64,000 nucleotides of DNA, taken from UBA5078 sp040384465. Lineage in GTDB: Bacteria > Pseudomonadota > Gammaproteobacteria > Pseudomonadales > Pseudohongiellaceae. Position 1 is the first letter of the stretch. Every line of letters begins with the position of its first letter. The position numbers and the translations under genes are program-made. The notes under the pieces were generated by a model. It worked only from the letters and a program-made list of their open reading frames with translations. It was not told the DNA's origin and searched no databases. The stretch spans positions 97,063 through 161,062 of the forward strand of contig JAZKJF010000006.1 of the NCBI GenBank assembly GCA_040384465.1, in the 5' to 3' direction. This document shows, in pieces, positions 27,367 through 35,830 of the stretch.

Positions 27367-28847
27367 GCCGACGTCACAGTGGGGAGGGTGAAACTGAAAC
27401 ACGCACCGCCCGTTGCCAGATTATTGAATTCCAGCTTGCCGCCATGCTGTTCGATCAGCATCTGCGATATCCATAGCCCCATCCCTGTGCCTCCCTGTTT
27501 GGTCGTGAAATAGGGTTTCAGAATATCACAGAGTTTGTCCGCCGGAACCCCAGGGCCGTCATCGCATACCTGAACAGTCGCGTGACGAGAGTCATTTTGC
27601 TGAATGGAAATCGTGATGAGGCCATCGACCCTGTTGGCGTGAAGAAGAGCGTCGCGCGCATTGGCGATGAGATTAATGATGACTTGCTGCAGTTGTACCG
27701 CATTGCCCATTACGTGCGGTTCGGAAGCCGCAGGTTGCACCTCAATGCGCACAGCCTCCCAGCGCGTATCCAGCCGTACCAGCGATGTGACCTGCGTGAC
27801 GACCTCATTGAGGGCCAGCTCGCTGCTGGTGATATCTCTTTTTTCCGTCAGGCGGCGCATGTTGCGAATGATATTGCCCGCCCTGCGTGCCTCGTCGACG
27901 ATATCGGTGATCACTTCTCGCAGAGGATCGTCCGCCGGACGGCCGTCCAGCATGGACATGGCTATCGCTTCTGCATTGCTGAGAATGGCGCCCAGGGGTT
28001 GATTGAGTTCATGAGCAATCGTGGTCGTCAGGCTTTGGACCGTAGCGATGCGACCCATGCGGGCCAGCTCGCCGCTCAGGTTGCGGGATTGCAGTTCAGC
28101 CGACTGGCGGGCATTGCGCTCGCGGAGGATCTCGGCATAGAAACTGTTGATGGTATCGATCAAATCATCAATCTCGTCGCGGCTGTGCGGGCCTCGCTGC
28201 AGCGCCACCATCTGCTCCGACTTCTCGGCCTTCAGCCGCTCGATCTCGGTCATCAACATCAGCAGAGGAGAGGTCACGTCCCGGTGCAGCAGATAGAACA
28301 GCAAGCCGGCCAGGGCGGCGAAAATCAAAAATTGCGCGAACACGGCCACAATGGTTCCGTTCATAATCTGGGCCCGGATCGGGGCGGTGGAGATGTGTAC
28401 CTGGATGCTGCCAATCGCGTCTGTTTGAGTGGGATCGAGCAGTGGCAAGGAGAGAACATCTTCGATATCCGCCTCTGCGAATCCGGGTTTGCTGGCACTG
28501 ACAATGATCTGACTGCGAGCATCCTGGATTTCCGCCAGCAATACACCTTGTATCTGTGGCATCGAATTGACGGCGGACTGCAACTGATCGGTATCGAAGT
28601 TCCACAAAGCTCGCGCCATCGAGTCCTGCGAACGATTCATGCTCTGTTCGATAAGCGCTCTTTCCTCGCTGATCCGCGCGAAGTAGTTGAACGACAGAGA
28701 GGAGGTGCTTACCAGAAGGAACGTGACGCCGCACCCTATCAGGAAAATGCGGAGCACGCGCGCGATGATCGGGGAGTCAGGCTTCCAAAGCATTGTTGTT
28801 TTCATTCTGCGGAGATTGTCGACTGCCTCATGGCTGCCGTCCTTCAT
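27363..28847 (-). CDS. Membrane sensor histidine kinase
   Basis: A 494-residue kinase. A transmembrane helix near residues 25-45, a periplasmic sensor of about 130 residues, a second helix near 175-197, a HAMP-like segment, then HisKA with the phospho-acceptor in IAHELNQPLGAIL and an HATPase domain (N box NLIANARDAL, G box DDGPGVP, then GTGMGL). HELNQPLGA is typical of FixL/DctB-like kinases, which pair with FixJ-like regulators as here. I use the ATG after AGGGG; the frame can be opened 12 codons upstream with TTG. It is divergent from the GGDEF-EAL gene. Confidence 0.92.
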   Translation of the reverse strand: MKDGSHEAVDNLRRMKTTMLWKPDSPIIARVLRIFLIGCGVTFLLVSTSSLSFNYFARISEERALIEQSMNRSQDSMARALWNFDTDQLQSAVNSMPQIQGVLLAEIQDARSQIIVSASKPGFAEADIEDVLSLPLLDPTQTDAIGSIQVHISTAPIRAQIMNGTIVAVFAQFLIFAALAGLLFYLLHRDVTSPLLMLMTEIERLKAEKSEQMVALQRGPHSRDEIDDLIDTINSFYAEILRERNARQSAELQSRNLSGELARMGRIATVQSLTTTIAHELNQPLGAILSNAEAIAMSMLDGRPADDPLREVITDIVDEARRAGNIIRNMRRLTEKRDITSSELALNEVVTQVTSLVRLDTRWEAVRIEVQPAASEPHVMGNAVQLQQVIINLIANARDALLHANRVDGLITISIQQNDSRHATVQVCDDGPGVPADKLCDILKPYFTTKQGGTGMGLWISQMLIEQHGGKLEFNNLATGGACFSFTLPTVTSA

Positions 28848-28974
28848 TGTAGTGGCCCCTGTATGGTTGCCCAGCTGACCCAAAGAACAATGTGTTTATT
28901 TACAGTGCTTGTATTTACTGGGCTGCAGCGAATAGCTCTGGATTTTCATTACACCAATTGCCAATGGCGGTGGA

Positions 28975-30840
28975 ATGAACCGACCATTACTATTTCCCCA
29001 CCTCGTATCCTGCCGGAGTGTGACACAAGTGCAAGACCTGATAACCCCCACGCTAAACCAAAATCACTCTCGCGGGTTTCTCGCACTGCGTTATCTCCAG
29101 TTTCTGGACAAGGGCGCGGATCAGTCCATACAGAGAATAGTCAGTCTTGCCCAGGAGATATACCAGGCGCAGATCGCCCATGTGTCGCTGGTCGAAAATC
29201 AACAACCCTGGTATCGCTCTGGTACGGGTTTCCACCTGCCTGATATTCCCCGCGAACAATGCTTCTGTGCGCAGGTCATCCAGCAGGACCGTCTGTTGAT
29301 GGTCAACGATGCCATGGCTCATGAGCTGTTTCGCCATCATCCGATGGTCGCAGGAGAGCCCGGCATTCGGTCCTACTGTGGCGTGCCTCTGCACGCTCCC
29401 TCGGGCGAGTGCATCGGCAGCCTGTGCATCATGGACACCCAAGTGCGTGACTTCACCGAGCTGGATCTCAAGCCCTTGTGCCTGCTCGCGGAAGTGCTGG
29501 AAGGCCTGCTGGATCAGACCGACGATGCCATGAATACCGTGTATTACGACGCTCTCACGGGGCTGCCCAACCGCATGACGGTGCTCGACAGGTTGAACAT
29601 GGCGATTGCCCGGGCGGGCATTGCGCGGCAGTCACTCTCGGTGTTCACAATCAACATCGACAATTTCCGCATCATCAATCACTCGCTCGGTTACCGCGTC
29701 GGAGATGCTTTTTTGAAAGTTGTGGCAGATCGTCTGCAGTCCTGTCTGGGCGGTAATGGATTTCTCGGGCGTATCTGTGGCGATGAATTCGTGATGGTAA
29801 ATACGAGTGTAACGACTGGCGGTATGACGACAACAACATTGCAAGAATTCGCCAACACCCTCCTGCGGCGCCTGGAAGACACCATCGAAATTGGTGCTCA
29901 CGAGATTCGCGCAACGGCGTCGATTGGCATCAGCCAGTTTCCGCAAGATGGCATGACAGCGAACAAGTTGCTGGAGTGTGCAGATGGCGCATTGACGAAA
30001 TCCAAGTTGCACGGGCGCAACATGGCGTCGCTCTACAAAACAGAAGTGCCTGTCGAGTCCGTGTCTCGCATCGAGCTGTACAACGAAATGACCATGGCGC
30101 TGCAGCGTTCGGAGTTCCAGCTGTACTACCAGCCGGAGTTCGATCTGGAAACTGGCGCCATTGTGAGTGTAGAGGCGTTGTTGCGTTGGCAGCATCCGCA
30201 GCTGGGACTGTTGGGGCCAGCAGATTTTCTCGATGTTGCCGAAGACACTGGTCTGATTGTTCCTATCGGCGAGTGGGTGATTCAGGAAGCGTGTCGCGAG
30301 GCGCAGCGCTGGCGTATGGAAGGCTTTGAAAACAGTCTGGTGGCGGTGAATCTCTCGGCGTTGCAATTCAAGCGCTCGAATCTTGAGCAGGTGGTGGAAG
30401 CTGCGTTGCAGCAATCCGGCCTGCCTGCTCGCAGCCTGGAGCTGGAATTGACCGAATCGATTCTCATCGGCGACAGCGAATGCACCCTCGCACGCATGGC
30501 GCGCTTGAAAGCCAGCGGTGTCCGATTGACGATGGATGATTTCGGCACTGGTTATTCCAATTTGTCTTATCTGGGTAGTTTTGCCTTCGACAAGTTGAAG
30601 ATAGACCAGTGCTTCATTCGGCGCATGATGCAGAGTGAGGATCAGCACGTCATCGTCAAGACCATCATTCAGCTGGCGCAGAACCTGAAGTTGAATCTGA
30701 TTGCGGAAGGCATTGAGACCCCCATGCAGCTGCAGTTGCTGCAGGACATGGGGTGCAAGAACGGGCAAGGTTATCTATTCGCCAGACCGATGCCTGCCGC
30801 GTCTATTCGTGAGCTGATCAGAGAGCGGCTGCCTTCTTGA
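28975..30840 (+). CDS. GAF-GGDEF-EAL protein with degenerate GGDEF
   Basis: A 621-residue cytoplasmic protein. Residues 45-180 are a GAF domain (QCFCAQVIQ, YCGVPLHAPSG), 185-355 a GGDEF domain and about 370-615 an EAL domain. The GGDEF signature reads CGDEF at 268-272, with Cys in place of the first Gly, and NIDN replaces the usual acidic pair region, so cyclase activity is doubtful. The EAL domain keeps VEALLRW (400-402), NLSALQF, ELTES, MDDFGTGYS, KLKID and AEGIE, so it likely hydrolyses cyclic di-GMP. The degenerate GGDEF may bind GTP as a regulatory site. The 3' end overlaps the GST gene by 23 bases on the opposite strand. Confidence 0.92.
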   Translation: MNRPLLFPHLVSCRSVTQVQDLITPTLNQNHSRGFLALRYLQFLDKGADQSIQRIVSLAQEIYQAQIAHVSLVENQQPWYRSGTGFHLPDIPREQCFCAQVIQQDRLLMVNDAMAHELFRHHPMVAGEPGIRSYCGVPLHAPSGECIGSLCIMDTQVRDFTELDLKPLCLLAEVLEGLLDQTDDAMNTVYYDALTGLPNRMTVLDRLNMAIARAGIARQSLSVFTINIDNFRIINHSLGYRVGDAFLKVVADRLQSCLGGNGFLGRICGDEFVMVNTSVTTGGMTTTTLQEFANTLLRRLEDTIEIGAHEIRATASIGISQFPQDGMTANKLLECADGALTKSKLHGRNMASLYKTEVPVESVSRIELYNEMTMALQRSEFQLYYQPEFDLETGAIVSVEALLRWQHPQLGLLGPADFLDVAEDTGLIVPIGEWVIQEACREAQRWRMEGFENSLVAVNLSALQFKRSNLEQVVEAALQQSGLPARSLELELTESILIGDSECTLARMARLKASGVRLTMDDFGTGYSNLSYLGSFAFDKLKIDQCFIRRMMQSEDQHVIVKTIIQLAQNLKLNLIAEGIETPMQLQLLQDMGCKNGQGYLFARPMPAASIRELIRERLPS

Positions 30841-31756
30841 TCGAATAGTTCTGCCGGGGAAAGTGCACCGCCACTTTCCCTGCTCGCTCATCCTCGCGGG
30901 TGAGCACTACTTCCACGTCGTCGCAATACACCAGCCTGCCCTGCACCGGGTCCATACCGTAGTCGGTGGGAGTGACCACGATATTGTCTCCGGGCTGCAG
31001 GTCTGGCAGTGCCGATCCTTTTCCGTCCAGCGTGATGGTTGCCTGCCGGGCGATGGTAAGCGCCTCGGTGCTGCTGATCTCCGTACTGCTGCCGTGCCCC
31101 AGTGCCTGAATGCTGGCCATCCAGCGCCGCACGTTCGGATAGTCCTTGAACAGGGCTTCGCCAATCACCGGTTTGGTGGCCACAAACCAGAGCGGATGAT
31201 AGACAGCGAAGTCGGCGATGGTCGGCGAGTTGCCAAACAGATAGGTTGTCCCGATCGCCAGTTCCTTTTCCAGTTTCCTCAGGCACAGCATGAAATTGTT
31301 GCGGGCTTCATGCATGGGCTGGCGCGGCAGGGGCGAGTCTTTGCGCATGGCCGTGCGGTCCGCGATGAATGCCTGCATCTCGGCCTCGCGTCCTGCAAAA
31401 GTTTGTGCCAGCACTTCGGGAAGAAAGGCTAGCGGCACCGCCGAGTTGAACAATACCGAGTCGGCCCAGGCTGCGACGGCGGTGGCACTCATCGCTGCAT
31501 GTGCAGGATAGAGGTCCGGCATGGGCGCCAGGGCATTGAGCTTGCGGGCGATGAGCGCCGTATCACAGATGATATTGGCGCCTATCTGCAGGACCGGCGT
31601 CTTGCGATAGCCGCCGGTCAGCGCCACGACGTCGGGCTTGGGCATGATGCGGGGGATGATGACCGACTTCCAGACGAACTGCTTGGCGCCCAGAATGGTG
31701 CGAATCTTCTCAGCGAAGGGCGACATGGGGTAGTGGTGCAGGATGATGTCGGTCAT
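30818..31756 (-). CDS. Glutathione S-transferase family protein with C-terminal extension
   Basis: A 312-residue protein. Residues 1-80 form a thioredoxin-like GST N-domain (YPMSPFAEKIR with a Ser/Pro-type active site) and about 90-215 the helical GST C-domain (FGNSPTIADFAVYHPLWF). The final ~85 residues (from about 225) add a beta-rich extension unlike ordinary GSTs, containing DLQPGDNIVVTPTDYG and REDERAGKVAVHFPR. The start lies five bases after the metallo-hydrolase stop, so the two genes are an operon. Detoxification of an electrophile is plausible; the substrate is unknown. Confidence 0.85.
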   Translation of the reverse strand: MTDIILHHYPMSPFAEKIRTILGAKQFVWKSVIIPRIMPKPDVVALTGGYRKTPVLQIGANIICDTALIARKLNALAPMPDLYPAHAAMSATAVAAWADSVLFNSAVPLAFLPEVLAQTFAGREAEMQAFIADRTAMRKDSPLPRQPMHEARNNFMLCLRKLEKELAIGTTYLFGNSPTIADFAVYHPLWFVATKPVIGEALFKDYPNVRRWMASIQALGHGSSTEISSTEALTIARQATITLDGKGSALPDLQPGDNIVVTPTDYGMDPVQGRLVYCDDVEVVLTREDERAGKVAVHFPRQNYSIKKAAAL

Positions 31757-31761
31757 AAGGA

Positions 31762-32646
31762 TTACTCGCCGCCCAGTTCAGTGTAGACCGCGCGCAGGAA
31801 GCGCTCAGGGTCACCCATTCTGGCATCGTAGGTGGCTGTGGTGCCGGCTGCAGCGACCTGCTCATAGGTCATGCCGCTTTCGACCAGGGGGCGAACTTTC
31901 GTAACTACATCCAGAATCATGTCGCGGAAGGCCATCACGTCTTCACGTGTAGACTGACCGCCGTGGCCTGGAATGATGATTGTGTCCGGGCCGGACATGC
32001 CGATTGCCAGCGCCAGCGCCTCGATGGTGCCTTGCAGCGTGCCGCCGTTGGCGAGATCGATAAAGGGGTAACCGGTGGTGCGGAAGACATCACCCGTGTG
32101 CAGCACATCAGAGGTGGTGAAATAGATGTAGCTGTCGCCGTCGGTGTGCGCGGGCGGCACCGGAATCGCCATCACTTCTTCGCCGTTGAGGTGAATGGTG
32201 ATGTCATCGGCAAAGGTGAGTACCGGCAGCGCCACGTCGGGCTGTGTGGCGCTCATGCGGACACGCACCTCGTCACGGGCGAGGATCAGAATGCCCTGAC
32301 GGCCGAGGTTCTCGTTGCCGCCGGTATGGTCACCGTGCATGTGAGTATTGATCAGGAAGCGGATATCACCATCACTCAAACCCCGGATGGCCGCAAGAAT
32401 CTTGTCGGTGAGCGGGGCAAACTGGTCATCGATCATCACGACGCCATCCGGCCCGACGGAAAGCCCGATGTTGCCACCAGCTCCCTCCAGGTAGTGAACG
32501 CTGCCGCGTACGGCATGCGGGACGATCTGGACGGTGCTGTAATCGGTCTGGGCATGGGCGGCACCGAACAGGCTGGCACCGGCCAGCAACAGGGCGGTCT
32601 TGAACATGGTTGAACCAGTCTTTCGTGCTGAGGCGGGGTGGCGCAT
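31762..32646 (-). CDS. Exported MBL-fold metallo-hydrolase
   Basis: A 294-residue metallo-beta-lactamase fold enzyme. The zinc motif HMHGDH is intact, as are further ligands in PPAHTDGDS, HTGDVF and IPGHGG, so two metal ions are expected. The start ATG has an excellent AGGAG at seven bases; the first ~32 residues are a signal peptide with a positively charged leader. Its closest look is to periplasmic MBL proteins of broad or unknown specificity. True beta-lactamase activity cannot be claimed, although a BlaI/M56 regulator pair is encoded just upstream on the same strand. GST follows in operon. Confidence 0.88.
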   Translation of the reverse strand: MRHPASARKTGSTMFKTALLLAGASLFGAAHAQTDYSTVQIVPHAVRGSVHYLEGAGGNIGLSVGPDGVVMIDDQFAPLTDKILAAIRGLSDGDIRFLINTHMHGDHTGGNENLGRQGILILARDEVRVRMSATQPDVALPVLTFADDITIHLNGEEVMAIPVPPAHTDGDSYIYFTTSDVLHTGDVFRTTGYPFIDLANGGTLQGTIEALALAIGMSGPDTIIIPGHGGQSTREDVMAFRDMILDVVTKVRPLVESGMTYEQVAAAGTTATYDARMGDPERFLRAVYTELGGE

Positions 32647-32794
32647 GGGATTCTCCTGATGGGCGGATTGGAATAGCGTCTTCGGTGACTTCACAGAGGA
32701 TAAGAGCCGATTGGGGCGTTGTCTATTGCAGAGGGGGTCTTCTGAGGCTCGATTTACGACGCGCTAACCAGGTAGTGCTCCGAATGTGACTCCC

Positions 32795-32927
32795 GGGGTA
32801 TTGCCCGTGCTCATCAGCGACGGTCCTGCGCCGCTCCGCGGTGCCCTTACTCCGCAAAAAGCCCAAGGTCTTTTTGCTGCGTGCGGCGCTGGCCCTGATT
32901 GTCGCTGTTGAGCACGGGCAATACCCC
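32795..32927. repeat. 133-base nested inverted repeat in the only long non-coding gap
   Basis: The gap 32647-32992 holds no credible gene. Its centre is an imperfect long hairpin: outer arms of 27 bases (32795-32821 and 32901-32927) match at 26 positions and begin GGGGTATTGCCCGTGCTCA; a middle stem pairs GCGCCGC (32828-32834) with GCGGCGC (32883-32889); an inner stem pairs GCAAAAAG (32854-32861) with CTTTTTGC (32870-32877) around an 8-base loop. This could be a small non-autonomous mobile element (MITE-like), a structured RNA or a strong terminator region. No other copy is present in the window. Confidence 0.75.
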
Positions 32928-32992
32928 CTGGCATACTGTAGAAGCAACTTAAGTCGATAGTCACAAATCACGAGCAGGGGTTGCGTACAGAG

Positions 32993-34327
32993 TTAATTGC
33001 TTTGCGGGGGAGGTGTGTTTGGCAAGGAGTCCAGCCACGCCTGGTGGTCCTCGTACTCTCGGAGCTGGAACAAGAAGACATACTCCACATTCTCCACGGC
33101 CACTGCTGCCCCGTTACGCACTCGGGGAGAGAACTCAAAGCGCGTGGTTGCCGCTCTGGCCGAGTTGTCGAAGATCACCGGAGGCACGGAGTCCACCACC
33201 GATATGGAATTCTCACTAACACTGCCATCCGGGTTCACATCGAACCTCACCCACACCCAGCCTTCAACTTCCCCTTCCGCAGCTTGACGGGGATAGACAG
33301 GTTCGACCTTGCTCAGCGGAAACTTCTCCTGATCGGACGCCTGTGCCTGTACGTCAAGTAACTGCACATTGCCAAGACCCACCAGTAGCGTTGCCGCCAT
33401 CGCAACGCTCAGTGCGATCATTTTTTTGCTTATGGTTTTCATCATCATGGGGTTCTCCAGTATTGTCGTTATGCGATTATAAAGGTGTTTTCTGTCCACC
33501 ATCATTTGTGCCAACAGTCTTCTCTGATCCCTGCATTCCCTGGCTACCAACAGCAAATTCTCCGCGTACTCGGTGTTGCTCTTGCCGCAGTAGATGACGG
33601 CTGCATCACAACTATTCTCCGCTTCTTCATCCACCTTTCTGACTGCGAGCCAGACGAGTGGGTTGAACCAATAGACGCACAGGACAACCTGACACAGCGG
33701 CATGGACACCCAGTCCAATCGCTTGATGTGACTCAGCTCGTGTACCAGTACATCCTCTAGAACGGAGTCACTCCACTGCGAATAAGTTGTTGGCAGAATG
33801 ACGCAGGGACGCAGAAGACCAAATGAAAATGGCGAGGAGATTGCTGAACTTTTTTTGATGGAAACCTCTCGGGAAATCCGCAGCACTTCACGAACCCTGC
33901 GTACCGATTCCTTGATTTTTTTGTCGCCGACAATTTCGGCGCTCCTGCTGATACGCAGCACCTTTTGCAAGGACAGACACAGACGGACAAACAGGAAAAT
34001 CGTGGGCATTGTCAGTATCAGCAGTAACAGGAATCCATATTGAGTCGCATTGAAATCTGTAGAGAGTGGCGTTGAATCGGCAAACACATTGATGCTGAAG
34101 ATTTTCATTGTGTCTTCAGCTGTGCCCGGCATTGCATCCGGCAGTAATGGGATCAATGGCAATAACACCAGACAGAAAATCCCACTGACCCACAGCAGAT
34201 GCTTGTGACTGCTGCTTGATCGTTTGGTGATTACCCGAATGACCGGCAGAATCAACCCGATCACCAACGTGGATTTGAAGAACAGGTCCAGCAACATCAA
34301 CAGCAGCGAAGTGTGTGCAGTGTCCAT
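32993..34327 (-). CDS. M56 (BlaR1-like) membrane metalloprotease fused to a TonB C-terminal domain
   Basis: A 444-residue inner membrane protein. Helices near 8-32, 45-65 and 96-120 precede a cytoplasmic gluzincin domain with HELSH at 196-200; another helix follows near 205-225 and one near 308-330. Residues about 345-435 form a TonB C-terminal-like periplasmic domain (VEPVYPRQAAEGEVEGWVW). It lacks the penicillin-binding sensor domain of true BlaR1. In such systems the protease cleaves the BlaI-type repressor on receiving a signal; the blaI-like gene is 10 bases upstream. The signal sensed via the TonB-like domain is unknown. Confidence 0.9.
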   Translation of the reverse strand: MDTAHTSLLLMLLDLFFKSTLVIGLILPVIRVITKRSSSSHKHLLWVSGIFCLVLLPLIPLLPDAMPGTAEDTMKIFSINVFADSTPLSTDFNATQYGFLLLLILTMPTIFLFVRLCLSLQKVLRISRSAEIVGDKKIKESVRRVREVLRISREVSIKKSSAISSPFSFGLLRPCVILPTTYSQWSDSVLEDVLVHELSHIKRLDWVSMPLCQVVLCVYWFNPLVWLAVRKVDEEAENSCDAAVIYCGKSNTEYAENLLLVARECRDQRRLLAQMMVDRKHLYNRITTILENPMMMKTISKKMIALSVAMAATLLVGLGNVQLLDVQAQASDQEKFPLSKVEPVYPRQAAEGEVEGWVWVRFDVNPDGSVSENSISVVDSVPPVIFDNSARAATTRFEFSPRVRNGAAVAVENVEYVFLFQLREYEDHQAWLDSLPNTPPPQSN

Positions 34328-34337
34328 GTTCCTCTCC

Positions 34338-34727
34338 TTATTTTTTCTTGTTGTTTTTCTTCTTTGCTTGAATGAGTTTATTCAGTCGTTCCAGTTCCTC
34401 ATCGGAGATATCGCCGTCGGACATATCCAGTAGCGAGTTGACAGCGAGGAACGTCGAATCACTGAAGAATGTCTTCACTACATTGGAAAGTGCACTCACG
34501 GACGCCGCCTGCCTTTCCACCAGCGGGTAGTAGACATATTTCAGTCCGCTTTCCCGATGGGCGATGTGCCCCTTCTCCACGAGCTTGCCAAGCAGGGTGC
34601 GCACGGAGGAGTAGCTGGGCGCATCCTCAATCGCGTCCATAACTTCCTTCGCGGTGGCCTCGTTCATGCGATAGATGATGTCCATGATTTGCCGTTCGCG
34701 GCGGCTCAACTCTCTGCTACTGGTCAT
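34338..34727 (-). CDS. BlaI/MecI/CopY family repressor
   Basis: A 129-residue winged-helix repressor beginning with LSRRERQIMDIIYRMNEATAKEVMDAI, the standard BlaI-family N-terminus, with a C-terminal dimerisation region and a very basic lysine-rich tail. It likely represses its own operon with the M56 protease until cleaved. The upstream sequence (34745-34800) is AT-rich and contains an imperfect dyad around TGTGTTAATTT and AAATTTAGCACA, a candidate operator. Confidence 0.92.
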   Translation of the reverse strand: MTSSRELSRRERQIMDIIYRMNEATAKEVMDAIEDAPSYSSVRTLLGKLVEKGHIAHRESGLKYVYYPLVERQAASVSALSNVVKTFFSDSTFLAVNSLLDMSDGDISDEELERLNKLIQAKKKNNKKK

Positions 34728-34976
34728 TTCTTCCCCTCTCTGTCAGATGTCGTACGAAGCCATGTGTTAATTTATTAGCATTATGTTAAAAATTTAGCAC
34801 AAGGAGGATTGAAGTCAACAGAAATTTCAAATGTGTTGTCGATTGATGCGGCGGAGCTTCGGAGCATTGATGCCAAGAAGCCTGTTGTCAGCGGTCACGC
34901 CCAGGTAGCAGGTTTTTTCAGACAGAGATTGCGAAGGGGTTAAGCAGAAGATAACTCGTATTGAATCAATATGGCC

Positions 34977-35735
34977 TTAACCCGAAATCGCAATCACCAC
35001 ACTGGACTCCTCAATCGACGCCATCGCGGCGTCTCCTTCGGCCAATTGCGTGCCTTGCTCTGCGAATCCGGTAAGCCGCAATTCCGGGGATAAGGCCAGC
35101 CCGATTTCGCGATCATCAGCAAAGGCGGCGACTTGCGACACGTGGCCGTGCAGCAGGTTATCGCCGTCTCGTGGGGGAATTTCGGCAGCCACTTTCACAC
35201 CGGTGGCTTTGAAAAGAGCGAGAACTGCCGTTCCTGGTTTCAGGCCTAGCAGCTCGGCACTTTCACGCGTAATTCTGGAATAAATCACCGTACCGCTCGC
35301 CAGCACCAGCCCGACTCTCACGGAGGCGCCATGCTCGCTGACAGAGTCGACGGTACAGGGAAACTGGTTGCGCATGCTGGTCACGAAGCCCAGACCTGCG
35401 ATCCCGGGCACGGGATTGCCCTCGGCGTCCAGACCAGACAACACGGATTTTCTGGCGGCATGCATCAACTGCGCGGCCCGCAGCAGACGCTGACCAGTGT
35501 TGGTAAGTTGCGCGCCGCCGCCGCCTACACCGCCAACGACCTTCTCCACCAGCGGCGCACCGGCGAGATTGCTCAGCGCCTCAATGGCTTGCCAGGCGCC
35601 CTTGTAGCTCATCCCTGCGCCGCGTGCAGCTTCGGAGATCGAGCCAACTTCGCCAATGCGTCTGAGGATGTCGATGCGCTTGTCTGAGGTTTCGTACCCG
35701 AGCGCGTCGCTTAGTTGAATGTCGTTTGTGCTCAT
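34977..35735 (-). CDS. modE: ModE-type molybdate-responsive regulator
   Basis: A 252-residue protein that aligns in layout with E. coli ModE (262). The N-terminal winged helix has IDILRRIGEVGSISEAARGA and the glycine-rich wing GGVGGGGAQLTNTGQRLL, nearly identical in pattern to E. coli. Two C-terminal Mop/TOBE domains follow (about 120-185 and 190-250), which bind molybdate or tungstate. The chosen ATG matches the family's N-terminal length; earlier in-frame starts would run into the palindrome at 35795. It is divergent from a TonB receptor gene, and no modABC transporter genes are in the window. Confidence 0.9.
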   Translation of the reverse strand: MSTNDIQLSDALGYETSDKRIDILRRIGEVGSISEAARGAGMSYKGAWQAIEALSNLAGAPLVEKVVGGVGGGGAQLTNTGQRLLRAAQLMHAARKSVLSGLDAEGNPVPGIAGLGFVTSMRNQFPCTVDSVSEHGASVRVGLVLASGTVIYSRITRESAELLGLKPGTAVLALFKATGVKVAAEIPPRDGDNLLHGHVSQVAAFADDREIGLALSPELRLTGFAEQGTQLAEGDAAMASIEESSVVIAISG

Positions 35736-35794
35736 GAGGGGTTCTGTTGTCGTCAATTGAAGCGCTTGCATTGATTTTGCAAATGCCACTACCA

Positions 35795-35823
35795 TACCGC
35801 TATTCCAATTTAGAATAACGGTA
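35795..35823. promoter_or_regulatory. ModE-box-like palindrome between modE and the TonB receptor
   Basis: Arms TACCGCTATTC and GAATAACGGTA match at 10 of 11 positions around CAATTTA. The CG(C/T)TAT...ATAACG layout resembles the known ModE box. It ends seven bases before the receptor start codon and 60 bases before the modE start, and overlaps a possible -10 (TAGAAT, 35811-35816) for the receptor, so binding there should repress it. Confidence 0.7.
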
Positions 35824-35830
35824 TTTCACT

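Noticed and set aside
27582..29243. A 553-codon open frame on the plus strand antisense to the histidine kinase
   Set aside because: It is a shadow of the kinase coding sequence; the kinase frame has clear HisKA and HATPase motifs, while this frame shows no domain.
31762..32646. Calling the MBL-fold protein a beta-lactamase
   Set aside because: The zinc motif is shared by many hydrolases; proximity to a BlaI-like gene is not enough to assign the activity.
34937..34983. 8-bp inverted repeat GGGTTAAG/CTTAACCC at the end of modE as a terminator
   Set aside because: The loop is over 30 bases, there is no U-tract, and one arm overlaps the stop codon.
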